Shown here: positions 63,405-64,000 of the stretch, piece by piece | How the letters are laid out: every line of letters begins with the position of its first letter | How positions within the stretch are numbered: the first letter of the stretch is position 1 | Assembly (NCBI GenBank): GCA_900073065.1 | Contig: FJOG01000004.1 | Span: 734,985-798,984 of the forward strand | Source: Phialocephala subalpina | Taxonomy: Eukaryota; Ascomycota; Leotiomycetes; Helotiales; Mollisiaceae | DNA: 64,000 nucleotides | Direction of reading: 5' to 3' | Translations under genes and position numbers: made by a program | Notes under the pieces: model-generated | What the model saw: the letters and a program-made list of their open reading frames with translations, nothing else | Databases searched by the model: none | Told to the model about the DNA's origin: nothing

Positions 63405-64000
63405 TTAAGCTTCGTTTCCACCAGTTCCAGAACCCTTAACCTGGCCGTATTTCTTCCGCTAGTATTCACGAAGCTTATCACGACGTCGAAAAGCCTCGAG
63501 ACACCCAAGATCAAAGCAAGGGTACTTGGTGGGACCATGCCGCTCCTTTTTATGGCAAGCAAAGTCAACACGTCGAATGAAAATTATCCCACATCCAGGG
63601 TAATCACAAGTCTACGGGTTGCCAACATCAAGAAGCAATTCCGCGATAGCGGGCATACTAGTAGTAGTTTCAAGTCTAATAAGATCTTCTTTATTTAGAT
63701 GAACTACTTCAAGTGCGGCTAACAAGTCTTAGTGGTATTTCGACAATTTGTTCCGTGTGCCGTCGCTACAAGATACGGTAATAAGCCGGAATACTTCGTC
63801 CCATCTACCATCGTCAGGAGCCAAGTTATCCGTTATTAATGTGTTTAGAATTCATTTCCATTATAACGGAGGTAATAACGTATAATTTGACGCATATAGA
63901 GAAAGAGCTATTAAAGTCCTAATCCCACTCGCAAGCTTACTAGCAAAAATCTGGAGAGTACTCATTGCAACTTAAAGCAAGCTGATAGCTAATCCTCGAA
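63405..64000 (-). pseudogene. RIP-mutated C2H2 zinc-finger gene, 5' end beyond window
   Basis: On the minus strand one frame reads continuously from the right edge to the stop at 63405-63407. It includes TLITDNLAPDDGRWDEVFRL, ITVSCSDGTRNKLSKYH, DLLAALEVVHLNKEDLIRLE, SMPAIAELLLDVGNP, CDYPGCGIIFIRRVDFACHK and YPCFDLGCLEAFRRRDKLRE. The last two are tandem C2H2 fingers. At least five in-frame stops break it (near 63465, 63620, 63732, 63857 and 63866). All stops can be made by C-to-T or G-to-A change, e.g. CAA to TAA, CAG to TAG or CGA to TGA, the RIP signature. It looks like a transposon- or family-borne gene killed by RIP. Confidence 0.7.

Noticed and set aside
1..64000. CRISPR arrays, bacterial operons, riboswitches, Rho-independent terminators
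   Set aside because: Gene structure is eukaryotic with spliceosomal introns; no regularly spaced repeats were seen.

Overview
This window is nuclear DNA of a filamentous ascomycete (Pezizomycotina). The evidence is short GT-AG introns of about 48-60 bp with CTAAC/CTGAC branch sites, a HET-domain gene, a fungal rhodopsin/PTH11-type membrane protein, a 2EXR-domain gene, Dal5-type transporters, and AT-rich decayed repeats whose stop codons look like repeat-induced point mutation (RIP). Class Leotiomycetes is my guess and is not proven. There is one 377-bp assembly gap (38510-38886).

Layout. 1-11.1 kb is an accessory, catabolic-looking block of two divergent pairs: a nitrilotriacetate-monooxygenase-like flavoenzyme (-) with an MFS carrier (+), then a second MFS carrier (-) with a Baeyer-Villiger-type FAD monooxygenase (+). 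A frameshifted HET gene lies between the pairs. 11-19 kb is gene-poor: a broken 2EXR gene, a 568-bp MITE with 9-bp target duplications, a rhodopsin-like protein, and a decayed HAD/uracil-phosphoribosyltransferase fusion. 19-41 kb is mostly core genome: an unknown coiled-coil protein, a GFA-type zinc protein, an ATG37-like acyl-CoA-binding protein, RNase III, mitochondrial ribosomal protein mS33, a PUF protein, a PEX39-like peroxin, the Scd6/Lsm14 translation repressor, a GNAT acetyltransferase, SelO and an aldo-keto reductase. 41.7-47.3 kb holds four RNase H-fold paralogues, two intact and two broken. 48-54 kb is core again: complex I 75/78-kDa subunit, KDEL receptor ERD2, and a ubiquitin-like/WLM metalloprotease that reads on into an RRM. 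54.8-59.9 kb is a head-to-tail array of five related small single-pass membrane proteins, most with a C-terminal PPxY. An isochorismatase-GST fusion follows, and then RIP-degraded sequence with two broken C2H2 zinc-finger genes.

Main discoveries. (1) Unrelated genes (RNase III twice, aldo-keto reductase, WLM protease, MFS carrier) carry homologous introns of 134-147 bp. These have a shared 5' block, a central TGTCCC/GGGACA hairpin, and a TCTCGG/CCGAGA inverted repeat just inside the splice sites. They behave like introner-like elements, that is, introns spread by copying. (2) The PPxY membrane-protein array looks like a lineage-specific set of surface receptors or ubiquitin-ligase adaptors that I cannot assign to any named family. 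(3) The RNase H cluster shows graded loss of active-site residues. (4) Two multidomain fusions (WLM-RRM and isochorismatase-GST) are unusual.

Several accessory genes are broken by single-base indels while neighbouring core genes are clean, which fits either decay of fast-evolving families or local sequence errors. All exon joins were worked out by hand from splice consensus and reading frame.
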